Assembly (NCBI GenBank): GCA_026724425.1
Contig: JAIUCV010000582.1
Coordinates: 1 to 64,000 of the forward strand
DNA length: 64,000 nt
Reading direction: 5' to 3'
Source of the DNA: Erythrophleum ivorense
Lineage: Eukaryota; Streptophyta; Magnoliopsida; Fabales; Fabaceae
Below are positions 47,150-59,100 of the stretch, one piece after another. The first letter of the stretch is position 1. The number at the start of each line of letters is the position of its first letter. A program made the translations under genes and the position numbers. Under the pieces are notes generated by a model. That model was not told the DNA's origin, did not search any database, and worked only from the letters and a program-made list of their open reading frames with translations.

Positions 47150-49320
47150 TCCCTTATTGTGATGGATGAATTAAATAATTGTGTTTGCTACCTTTCCTGA
47201 ATCATAATTATGCTTTCATTCTATCCAAAGAGAAACCCCATTAGTGACCAAAGATCAAGAGAACTATACTTTGTCCAATATTCACTTCTTACCAAGGAGG
47301 AAACAAAAGGAATAGACTTGCATAAAATTTTGTAAATGTTTATTATCATGTTTCCCAATAAATTTACAATATGTAATTTAATCATACTATGCTGAATTTA
47401 TAAATTATTCATTTATAATATTTTTATTAAAAATTTTATTAACTGAAACTTAAAAATTTTATTTAAATTTTGTCTTGAAATAAATAGCTTTATTTGCAAC
47501 ATTGCTTTAATTTCTTTTTTTAAATTTTTTTATATTGGTCCATAAACTTGCTTGAATCATAATTATGCTTTCTTCAATTCTCATGCAAAGAGAATCCTTC
47601 TGGTAGCTGATGCTTTAAGAGTAGAATTATACCTTGTACAACTATACAGAGGAATTTTGTTCTTCTTGTTCCATGGTTGACAAAAAGAATATCTTGCCAT
47701 CCCCTCCAAGTATTTAGTAAGAATATTTAACTTCCTAAAATTTTATGTATACAAAATTTGTGAAGCAAGAATCTACTCTTCGTCTAATAAATTACTCTAA
47801 TGTCTAATTTAGTATATAGAATTATTTTTAATAAAATTAGAAAATAAATAAGGATGTGAATGAAATGAAATAATTATGTTTGATATAATATAAAAATAAA
47901 ATAAAATACTATTCTATTTATATATTTGATTAGATAAAAAAATATTGGAATGAAAAAAATGATGAAAAAATGACAAAATTATCTATATTTAAAAAAAATA
48001 AAAAAAGACTCATACTATTGTTCAATAATGATAAAGTTTACGGCTCATTCATGTGGAAATAACAAATAGGAATGCCAAAAAAATATACACGCAGAGGTAA
48101 TAAAATGTTTAAATTCGGAAAGCATTCATCTGAATTTGAGGAAAATTAATTCTTTTTTTAAATTCAGATGGATATCATCCAAATTTGAAATAAATTAATA
48201 TTTTTAATAAAATGAAATGGTAATTCGGATTATACCAATCTGAATTCCTTTGAGTTTTTTTTTTATTTTGTTAAAAAAAGTTTAATTAAAAAGGAAGAAA
48301 TTAAAAAAGATACTTATTTGTTTAAGCAATTTTAGTTATTAAAATAGTAATAAATATAATAATTATTATATAAAATTAAAGAAGCAATGTCTATGTAAAA
48401 AAATTATTTTGATTTAATAAAAAATATAAGAAGAAGTATCAGAAGATTTAAATAATAAAAAGAATGGTATTCATCTGAATTTGAAAGAATTCAAAAGTTT
48501 TTTAAAATTCAGATAGATATCATTTGAATTTAAAATAAATTAATTTTTTTATGGAATGAAATTGGAATTTGAATTGGTATAATCCGAATTCTCTTTGAAT
48601 TAATGTGTTTTATTTTGTTAAAAAATTTTAATTAAGAAGAGACAAATTAAAGAAAATACTTATTTATTTAAGTAATTTTAGTTATTAAAATATTAATAAG
48701 TATAATAATAATTAAATAAAATTAAGGAAGCAATGTAAATGTAAAAAAAAATTATATTGATTTAATAAAAAATTTAAGAAGTAATATCAAAATATTTAAA
48801 TAATAAAAAGAAGTAAGAAATAAAATATTGATAAAAGAGTACTAAACATTTAAAGTCAGATTGAGTAGTGATGAAATTCCACATGTTTTTTAAGTAAAAA
48901 AAAAATTGGATTGCTTCAATTAGAATTCTATGCAATATTTTTATTCTAATTAAATATAATAAGATAAAATATTGATCTATATTTTTAAATTTATTTGACT
49001 TGAATAAAATGAAAAATTAAGTTAAATTCTTATTGTATTATATTATATTATTTTATTTTATTTTATTTCAAGATTAAGATTAATATTCTATGAAATCTTT
49101 GCTTTATAAAAATAAGTAAATATATATTGTCATAGAGATTATATTTTTTGTTAAATATTTGTTTAATTGAATATTTGTTTCATAAAATTAATTTAATAGT
49201 TAGTTGATTAAATTAACTTAATATATATTTAGTATTTTTTAAAAGTAAGTAAAAGTTAGATAAAAAATAACATTAAATAAATAAATTATATAAGAATTGA
49301 TAAAAAAATTACATCAATGT
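47150..49320. other. AT-rich spacer between the NB-LRR gene and the Mutator-like element
   Basis: No coding sequence was recognised. The stretch contains a diverged tandem repeat at 48124-48812 (listed separately) and otherwise AT-rich low-complexity DNA. Confidence 0.5.
48124..48812. repeat. Tandem repeat, two diverged copies of about 345 bp
   Basis: ATTCATCTGAATTTG at 48124 recurs at 48469. Between them a series of blocks appears twice in the same order: AAATTCAGAT-GATATCAT, a GGTATAATCCGAATTC-like block, TACTTATTTGTTTAAG, GAAGCAATGT and TTTAAATAATAAAAAGAA. Copies are clearly diverged. It lies left of the decayed Mutator-like element and could be subterminal repeat of it, but that is not shown. 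Confidence 0.7.
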
Positions 49321-49324
49321 AAAT

Positions 49325-51719
49325 ATTGTAAATATATTTATACTAAATAACTCTTTGTACCGCAACGAGGTCTTCTCCTTTCACGACATGGCCGTTGTTG
49401 CTTTAATTCTTCTTGTTCTTGTTGCGTCTATATTGTAGGATTTGTATTTAAATCTAAAAGTGGGGATTGAATTGGAAGAATCGATTGATGCAGCGTCATA
49501 AATCTTGATTGAGATGATCCTCCTGACTCAAAGGAGCAGCTAGGATATGCGGCATTAAATATTAATGTGTCAAATAAATGCTTAGCAAATGATCCAAAAG
49601 AGCTAGATAAAGGTGAGGTTTGCACAGAAGAAGAAGGGCCTACTCTACTATCGTCATTGAATTAGCCTGACAATATAGGATAAGATAGACCAGGCATGCC
49701 TATATTCTGCTACTTTGGAGTTGGAATGTGCAAAGAGATACTAAGAATATCGAGACCAATGTCCTGCTGCAATGAATTTTGTTGTTGCTGACTATTTCTT
49801 CCAATAGTAGATTGTTAGGTAGGCAGGTAGCCTTGATGTCTTTTTCCGGGATGACCTGGCTGAATTTAAGGCTTGAGAAGATCCGATACTTAGTCAGCTA
49901 GTTAAAAAAATAGTAAAAATTACTGCTCACCAAGAGCACATAATATATTGCTAAAATCTCGATTGACGATATCACAAAAATCCATAAGTAAAGGATCTTG
50001 TAAGTGCATCATATAGAACTCCTCTACTAAGTCAACCTAACAAAACAAAGAATAAGCAGTTAAATATTGATATGCAATGAATATAAAAAATAATTATGAT
50101 AAAGTTGATAAGGTATAGAAAATTATACCACATATTTAATAGCAGCACTCGACTTTTGGATCCATTGATACATGCATTGCCAGTACCATCGCATGTATTT
50201 AAATATGAGATCAAAAGGCTCCTCAGTGACAGGGGATTGAGACATAGTATCTCACCATCCATACATCACTTGATGAAAATACTATGCTTAGACACTCAGT
50301 TAGTCTGAATTCTATCTCGAAGTTATAAATTATGGAGGGAGTCTAATCTAACTGACTCTTAAAGAATTAGTTGATGACAATCAAATTGTCATAAGACGCG
50401 ATTTGGATGGTGTCACTCTATGATCCAAAAGCATATGAGTGGCACAGATGCAATCCAAATATCTGATGAAGTCAAACAGTACTCCGGAATCAATTTTTGT
50501 ACCACTTGCGACTGGTATGGACGCTATACAATCTGTAACCGACATTAGATAGAATAGTAAGTAAATAATAAATAATAATAAAATGATGAATATCATGAGT
50601 TTAAATCAGGCACACACTTCATCATCCCTCATCGCATCTAGCAAAGTTCTGTATAATTAGAGGATTTTGACACTGAGACACGGAGGTCATCTAACATTTT
50701 GTCACCTGTTACAATAGAAAAACATATTATGTAAATCGTGGGTGATAAATGAAGGCAGCATAATTAAATTAAATATGTAAAAATATTAATTTTAGTTCAT
50801 ACCTAAAACCAAGAGGTGAACGTAGTGGATATTCCTCAATCTGAAGGTTAGGAGTAGGTGATATCTCAGGTGCAAGTATAGGAAATCGATCTTATACCCA
50901 CAGATGTAGTAACGTCAAACATCTAATAATACTAGAATTATTCTTCTATGTTGCATTACAAAGCTCACGGTAAAGATGAGTTAATACTACTAATCTTTAA
51001 TTATAACTACTAGTCTACTCAAAGTCATCTAATAAAAGTAGATACAACAAATAAACTCAATAACTGGATCTATCTAGTATCAACCACTCCTAAACGTACG
51101 AAGAATATAGGCACTAGTGAACTGACACATTGTCTTATCATTTGTGTCATCTGCTAAATATACAAAATTCTGGGCTAACCAGGCAATAGAAAGTCATTGT
51201 CAGTCAATTTAATTAGTTGATGGTGCAATTCCTTAAAGCTATTAATATACCTCTAGCCAATTAAAACTTATCCCACCCACAACAGGATCTCTCTCAATTG
51301 ATAGCCCTAACTGTACTGTTACATCCTCGAGGGTAATCGTACACTCTCCTCAAATAGTATGAAACGTATGTGTCTCAAGGCGCCATCGCTCTACTAGTAC
51401 GCTTACTAACAATGTATCATACTCGAATTGTCCGACTCACGCAACACTATAAAAATCAGACTGTCTCAAATAATCAACAATAGCTAAAAGCAAATCACCT
51501 AAGTGATCATCGTATAGAATTAGTCGATGGTGAAATATCCAATCATCCTGCAAATAAGGATAAATCATATAAATAAGTGAATAAATGAAACAACAACTAG
51601 CAATAAATGTTTTGTCACACCTTACCATCCCAAATGGTCTGTGAGATATGCCGCTCCTGTAGGTATAGAAGTGAAGCATCCTGTGGACCTAGATGAATGG
51701 GCTGGCCGACTCTAGTCAT
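49325..51719 (-). pseudogene. Plant mobile domain (MAIN-like) pseudogene carried by a Mutator-like element
   Basis: Reading the minus strand from an ATG at 51717-51719, the translation begins MTRVGQPIHLGPQDASLLYL, then ERHISQTIWDG, the usual N-terminus of transposon-borne plant mobile domain proteins. A GT donor follows and an AG acceptor before DDWIFHHRLILYDDH. Next come VLVERWRLETHTFH and GECTITLEDVTVQLGLSIE, the core plant mobile domain motif, at about 51250-51400. Further pieces such as KYMRWYWQ (about 50190) and a basic tail RERRRPRCGT (about 49345-49375) fit the C-terminus of such proteins. Stop codons and frame changes break it, including TGA within the core, so it is dead. Family knowledge: MAIN and MAIL1 are host relatives needed for gene silencing and meristem maintenance. 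It follows the transposase pseudogene on the same strand. Confidence 0.7.
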
Positions 51720-51909
51720 GGCAACTATGAGCAAAAATAATATAATGAACAAATATTTATCTATGATAGACGTAAACAATTAATAAAAAGTAACTTATTA
51801 TACAAAAATTTATGACGAACTATTATTTTTTTTCAAGTTATAAATATAAATGTCATACAATGGTAGTGTTAATAGACACATACAAAAAATGAGTCATGTA
51901 ACATATTTA

Positions 51910-54613
51910 TAAAATAGTTACAATTTTTGTTACTACACTATTGAGGCCCAAATTGCAATATGAGTAGGAGGAACGATTATGACCAGTCTGTCTGTAAAGG
52001 CTACATCTACTTGATTGTGACGAGATCCTGAAATCCATTTCATTTCAATAACGAGTCGAAGGAGGTCGACCTTTCTCACGAAGCATTGATGGATCTGGGT
52101 TAACTTTGGATCATTCGAATGCGGCCAATATTCTTCTTCTCCAATGGGGTGGAATATATTACTATACACATTATACATTATGTCCAGTCTAAATACAGGA
52201 TCCATATATTGAAATGGTTTAAGTGCTGCTGCTATACACACCACAAAAGTATGTTGGTATGGGTATTTCTCTATTTGAAATTCACTATAATCATATATAT
52301 GCCCAGTCAAGTTAACCCTACAACAATGACTGTATTGGTGATTTATTTAGTCATATCGCTCATCGACTTCAAACAATTTAACTTCTCGATTGAACATACG
52401 CACAACACATAAATGGGAGCGTTGCACATTAATCGCTATCCTCTTTACCAAGGTTTGTGAGTAAACTTAACCTGTATTTATTTGAACATTAATTTGCTAA
52501 GCACGTTGTACAAAATACTAGCTGAGTCAATAATATGTTTCTTTTGTTATGCCTGATATAGGTAAGGACTTGACCCCTTTTAAAACGCCATTCATGCACT
52601 CGCCTAAGTTTGTTGTCATGTGGCCATATTGTCGGCTTTTTACATCATATGCACGAGTCCATTGTTCTTTAGGAATTTTTGCAATTTATCTGGCTACTTC
52701 TTCATGTATGACTACTATCTCAACTAAATTCTCATCAACATACCAACGCTCATACATATAACCTGTGTAATATGATTAATGTATATGTTATTATTTACTA
52801 ATAATGTACGATATGGATAACAAGATAGAGAACAAAAGCATACCAATATTTTTTAACATTTGCTTTAAATCAGATGACGTATAATGAATGTGGAGATTGA
52901 TTGCCACATGTTGAAAACAAAAAAATGATACTCATAAGGAGGCTGTCAACCAATTTGAGAATTAGCGACGGCAGATAAAATCGATGGATGCCTATCTAAT
53001 ATTAAACAAATATCATGTTGTCTTGGCACTACTCGCCTGCGCAAGTTATACAAGAACCATGTCTATGTTGATTGTATCTTTCCTTCCATGACAGCAAAAG
53101 TAAGGGGGACAATATGATGATCACCATCTTGCGTCATTACCATTAATAGTGTCTCTTTATATTTATCATAGAGAAAGGTACCATCAACTTGAATCATCAG
53201 TTTAAGATGTTCAAATGCATCTATACAAGGTTTGAACGCCCAAAATATATGCTTAAATACTAAAATTGGCCCACTAATAGAGATATTCTATGGAGCTTCA
53301 TTCATCGCAAACTCAACCTACGAGCCAGGCATGCTCTGTTAGACTACAACCATCTATCGGAGTAATGTGGCATAAGAGCTCCTACAATTACCAAAAGCAA
53401 CAGCAATAACTTTATGTTTTGCTTTTTGTGCATTTCTATAAAAGATAGTATAACTAAATAAGTTTTTCATCTACTAGATTATTTGCCTAATCGTAATATT
53501 GGATGTTTCTGTTACCATTGCCACGATACATGATGAGATAACATTGAAATCTAATTTTGGATAGTTTTGTGACATGGTTGAAAATAAACATATATGTAGA
53601 CCCACATATCTTGTAATTTGCTAAAATAATCCCTTACCCTTACCTTTCTTGCATGCTTTGACTTGTCATTTACAGTTATTATCATAATTCACACACCGAT
53701 ATTCTTCATACTCTTTGCTTGTTACGTACTTCTTAAAATCATGGTGTACCCTCACAGAATAGAGTTTCATAGTGCGTCGCAATGCCTTTTGATTTGGATA
53801 CGTTAATCCAACAAATAACTCTTGATCATTCATTTGCATTTGATTAACAAGCTCTTCAAATTCATCATCGCGTGCTAAGGCCAAATTAACTTGTTGGAAG
53901 AACGCAACAATAGAATCAACATAGTGGGACGTTGGTTTAATATTAACGGCTTCATCATCATCACTTTCACTATCATACATGTCATCATTGGCATCATTAT
54001 TGGTTTCACCGTCATCATCTTCATCGTCATTGTTATAATTAGGGTCAAGCTCTACATCATACTCATCTTTATTTTCAAAATTTTCTAATGCATTTTCTTC
54101 TGAGCCAGATGGAGAAAGGAAGTTCATCAAACCCAATTACTGGATGGGATAAACTCATATGCAAACTACCCGTTACTGGGACCATTTGATAAGTTATTGA
54201 TTTACATAACATATCAAGTGAGGGTATCATTTCATTCATTGGAGCTGAGTGAAATTCAATACTTAAAGGTTGGTCAATATTTTAGATGTTTGCATATGTT
54301 TCAATTGCATTCAATTGTGTGGGGAACGTGAATGTGATTGTCACACTCTCTGCACATCACCATCATCTTCCAACATAATCGCTGAGTATTATATTGGATT
54401 TATTGTCGTCAGGAGCCTATATACCAAATTAGATACAACCTGGTTTGTAGGAATGCGTAGTTTTTGACTAATTGCTTGTTTCAATTCTTCTAAGGTGATA
54501 TTAGTGCCAACTGTTATGTATTTTAACATTGCACACTAAAAAATCGTACCCTGTGCACTTTCGAAAATTCTTTCGTTCGCATAAATACAAACAATCTTAT
54601 TTCTCCTAACCAT
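51910..54613 (-). pseudogene. MuDR-type transposase pseudogene of a Mutator-like element
   Basis: Fragments in the order expected for a plant MULE transposase run down the minus strand. An N-terminal region starts at 54611-54613 (VGTNITLEELKQAISQKL). An acidic stretch and a MuDR DNA-binding-like domain occupy 53666-54136 (FVGLTYPNQKALRRTMKLYS). The MULE catalytic domain follows (KLMIQVDGTFLYDKYKETLL near 53160-53210, then ICLILDRHPSIL near 52980). Next comes GHMTTNLGECMNGVLKG near 52570-52620, then a SWIM-like finger (52230-52300) and a zinc knuckle (about 51950-52010). Several in-frame stops and frameshifts disrupt it, for example where the tryptophan of the TWFLYNL segment would be preceded by another aromatic residue. 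Zinc ligands are mostly replaced by tyrosine. The element's terminal repeats were not defined; tandem-repeat and low-complexity blocks flank both sides. Confidence 0.8.
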
Positions 54614-54639
54614 TTTGTTTCCTTCAAATATCTTAATCA

Positions 54640-56100
54640 CAAACGTACTCAAAATAGTTATACTTATAATGTGCTTCATCTTTTTATATTTTTGCACCAA
54701 TATTTCTTAATTGTACATCTTTTTTCACGTAATTTTTTTTAATTATGCATACTTTTAATACATATAAATGTATTTCTTTTAACCTTATTCTTCTTTACTT
54801 ACTATATGCATTCATTTTTTACCCTGTAAATATAAAAGATTTTTTCAATTTTTTAACCATATAACATTTTTTTCTTTAATTATATCATTTTTCTTATTTT
54901 ACTTTTTCTTCCAATATTATATAACATGTTCTTCCTTACTATTAATATTACTTTATACAACTATTTCTTTTACTATTAATAAAATGAATTTTGAATTCAT
55001 TTTTTTCCTATTTAAATTATTTTATGTCAATATCATTTTTTATACTATATCAATTTATTTTTTTTTACTACTGATATTAAAACTTATTTTCTTATTTTTT
55101 TATTACTATAAATCATTTTCTTCTATTATTATCTTATTTTTATTCATATAAATAATATATATCATATTTTTTAATAATTAATAAGTCACATATTTCTTTT
55201 TTTCCTCGATTATCTAAATTTTTTTCTTTTATCAATGATATTAAAGTTTATACTCTTATTTTTTCACTATTTAAATATGTTTCTTCTAATATTCTTTTTG
55301 TTCTTATTAATATAAAATATATCTAATATAAATTTCTTAATAATTAATAATACATATACTTATATTTTTTACTAACACTTTAAATTTATTTTTTTTGTTA
55401 TTAATATTAAAATTTATACACTTATTTTTTAACTATTTAAATCATTTCCTTCTAATATTCTTTCTATTTTTTTAATATAAAATATCTATTATATGAAAAT
55501 TTTAATTATTGCTCAAATATATTTTTTTATTTTTCATTAACTATTAATATTATTAAATGTTTCACAATTATTTTTTACTTATTTAAATTATTACTAAACT
55601 ATTTAAATTTATTTCTTATACTATTAATATTCAATGTTTCATTATTATTATTTACTTATTTAAATTCTTTCATTCTTGTTTTATTGTTGTAATAATTAAA
55701 ATAAAATATATTTCTTCTTGCACCTACATAAATTGTTGTTATTTTGGTTAAAAAATATGAAAGAAAAATGAATTAAAATAAATTAAAAAAAAAACTCAAA
55801 TAACTAATTCCCATCATTTTCATATTTCATTTCACATAAATCTACTGTAACAATAATAATTATATAAAATTTACAACAAACAAATAATCATATATATGCA
55901 TTATTACACAAAAAAAAATCAAAGAATATGTATACAATAAAGAATATTATCATTACACAAATTTATCAATAACAAAAATACAATATTAAAAATAATATTA
56001 CAAACATATTTTTATTACTTTTTTCAACTTATCTTATATTTTTTTGAAAACTGTAACTTCTTGAACTAATTTTATAGCACTTTACTTTGAATTTGTAGCA
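54640..56100. repeat. Extremely AT-rich block with about 165-bp tandem units
   Basis: A unit containing GATATTAAA-TTTATAC-CTTATTTTTT, then ACTATTTAAAT and CTTCTAATATTCTTT, begins at about 55073, 55237 and 55403, with a weaker match near 55555. Spacing is 164-166 bp. Flanking sequence is a T-rich low-complexity desert upstream of the transposase pseudogene. Confidence 0.5.
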
Positions 56101-59100
56101 GAATCAAAATTGACAGGATAAAAACAAAAAAAATTAACTAGCAGGACTTTGAGGTATAAAGAGAGGGACGAGTAAAAATGGCCAAAAGGGTTTAATTTAT
56201 AGCCAATGGCTAAAGGTATTTTTGTCTTTTCATTGTAATATTATCTATTTTATTTTTTTAACCTATCAAAATTTACAAAAATTTGAATCAACCAATTAGC
56301 ACTTGCCATGTGTCTCTTATATAGTTAAATTCCTCTTATCTCCTTTTTACTCTACTTCGCATGAGGAGGGGGCTGTAGCCTTCGCTGTGTGTACTAGCCT
56401 GCAAAACTAAAATTCACACCTATGGGGTCTGAATTCATATGGCAACATTTGACCAACGCAAATTCAACAATTGCCTTAGTCAGCGTGTGATAGGAGCTAG
56501 AATTCAGATTTGTTCAAGCTGAATTCTTGGTTTTATTAGTTCCTAAGCAAATACTTTTCATGCTATTATTTTTGTTGAATTTCTTTTTTTTTATTTCCTT
56601 GACAATTTACACAAATGGTTACCATAATTTTCTTCCTTTTCAACAACATATTCCATTCACACTCATAATGAGCTTACTACCAAACATTCATTAATAATAA
56701 ATTCCATTTTTGTTTATGTCTAAGATCAAACCAAACAAGCAATAAGTTGACAATTTTCAAGTCCAAAATGAAAATAATAATGAATTACTACTCCGGTTGG
56801 TAATTAACCACTTCAAAATCAATATTAATCAATAAATTACCTTCACATACACTATTAAATCATTCTAGTAGCTTAACTAATATAACTTTCTTATAACATG
56901 CTTGCAAGATATTTGTTGTGACTAGTGGCTTTTAGTGCTTGCCAACTTTTTTTCAATTTATTTTTTAGATAAAAACAATTGTTTATATTTAAAAAAATGA
57001 AATAGTAGAAAGTCAAATGACTTTCCATTCTCTTTTATATTAATAATTATATAATTTTTTTAAAAATAAATAAAGTAATAAGAAATTAAATAATTTCCAA
57101 CTCTCTTCTTGTACTAGTAACTATATAATTTTTTTTTAATACTATATCTATAGTAATATATAATTTTGAGAACCAAAGACACAATAAAGTCCAAAGTCAT
57201 ACTAGTATAAATAACAACACAACACTTTTTTTTTGGGAAGAAGTTATAATAATCTCTCTTTATATTTAGTTAAATTACAAAAGCTTTGACTCTATATCTA
57301 AAATTAAACTTAGTTTTTACTGTTTACTGTCATATTTCAGTCATTTTCCTTACCATACGTACTATAGAATTACTAGTCTTAAAAGAATTTTGACACACTA
57401 AGCATGGAGTGACATAATTTTGAGATTTCGAATTATACTTTAAATTTTAATTCAAATTCGAAAATCTAGAAAGTAGCTTGATATCACAATGGCTATTTCA
57501 AATTAAAATTACAATACGCCTCTGAAATTTCAATTGGGGCAATTTATTCAGTTTTAAGAATTAAACCAATTTAATATGCAAAATGGAAAGGAAAATTTTA
57601 AAAAAAGTATATATGAAAAAATATTTTTGTATCTCTATTTTAATTTGAATTTGAAAATAAATAAATATTATTCAATAATAATAAATAATAATTACAAGAA
57701 ATAATGTTTGCAAAAAAAAAATCTTTACCTTACACAAAACCAAATAAGACGTAATATAAGATTTTTATGACTTTTATTTTTTTTATTTTCTTTTTCCTTA
57801 TAGTTAAAATTACAAATTTATATTTGGTTAACACTTTTTTATGATTTTTTGGGTGTTTTTTTTGAATCTGCAATTTTTTTAGAATACCTTAACAAATACT
57901 TTTAAAAGCAATTATAACTAATAAAATTTTAAGACAGTTAAAAGGACCTTCTTATTTTGACTAAATTTTAAATATATTCTTATTACAAACTTATTATTAT
58001 GATTTATATTGTTGCCTGTGTGTGTGTATATATATATATATATACCTTCTTATGTTTGTAAGATTTTTTTTACATAAATGTTTTCATTAGTTCTTCAAAA
58101 AATAAAAATTATTGCTATTATTTTTTTCGCATATAATGAATAGACAAATCTCATACTTCTTTAATTATTATCATGAACATATATTCTTTTAATTTAATTT
58201 ATGTTTGCAATTCTATAGCTACTAGATTGACGAGCCCTTTAACTTTCATCCTTGTATTATTTTATTTTTAATTTAATCTTCAACTACTAAGTGTTATTTT
58301 AATAACTTGATTAAAATTTTTGGATTTTTAATATTGCAAAAAAAATTAACATATACCCATTATTGCCATTTTACACTATCATAGCAACTTTTAAAAATTA
58401 TTATTAAACGCTCTATCAATTAATTCTGGTTTTAAAAATGGATTGTAAGATTTTTACCATTTATCAATAGTAATCTTTTCACATCACCCACAGCACAGCA
58501 ATTTTTGAAAAGCCACAACATTCCCAAATTGTAAAATTGTTAATATATATATATATATATATATATTCATCACTTTTATTATTGATGAATGATTTCTTAA
58601 TTAGTAAGTTGCTTATGGTGGTCAATACCCACTCACGGTAGAGATGAACCTGCAACAAACACAAAGGGGAGGTGGAACTCTAATTTGCATCTTCAATGAC
58701 CCAGTTAGGAAAGTTATGGAGAAATGAGCAGATTGACAGTAAGGAATGTAAGCACACTTGGTAAATTGGGGTGGTTTCGTATTTATAGAGGTGGTTGAGA
58801 ATGTGAGATGCTCATGGAGAAACTATAATGGAGCTGTTGGAGAACAATTATGCGCCATTAAATTTGAGCAATATTCAGTAGGATTGTCAAAGTTGACTAG
58901 CCTGACCTATATGGGTTGGCTCACATGAACTTTTTTAACATAGATAAGTTAGGTTGAGCTAGCCCCATCTATGTAAGAAGGACTTAAAATGTGATTATGA
59001 GTTGGGTTGTAGTAGCGTTTTGGTTTTTTTCTTTAATTAACTCTATTTATTGCTACTTTATACAATACACGTAAGGTTAGTTAAAAAAAAGCTTTTATCA

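Noticed and set aside
51933..52412. The transposase C-terminal frame as a stand-alone host gene
   Set aside because: It is one piece of a colinear series of MULE transposase fragments with stops and frameshifts.
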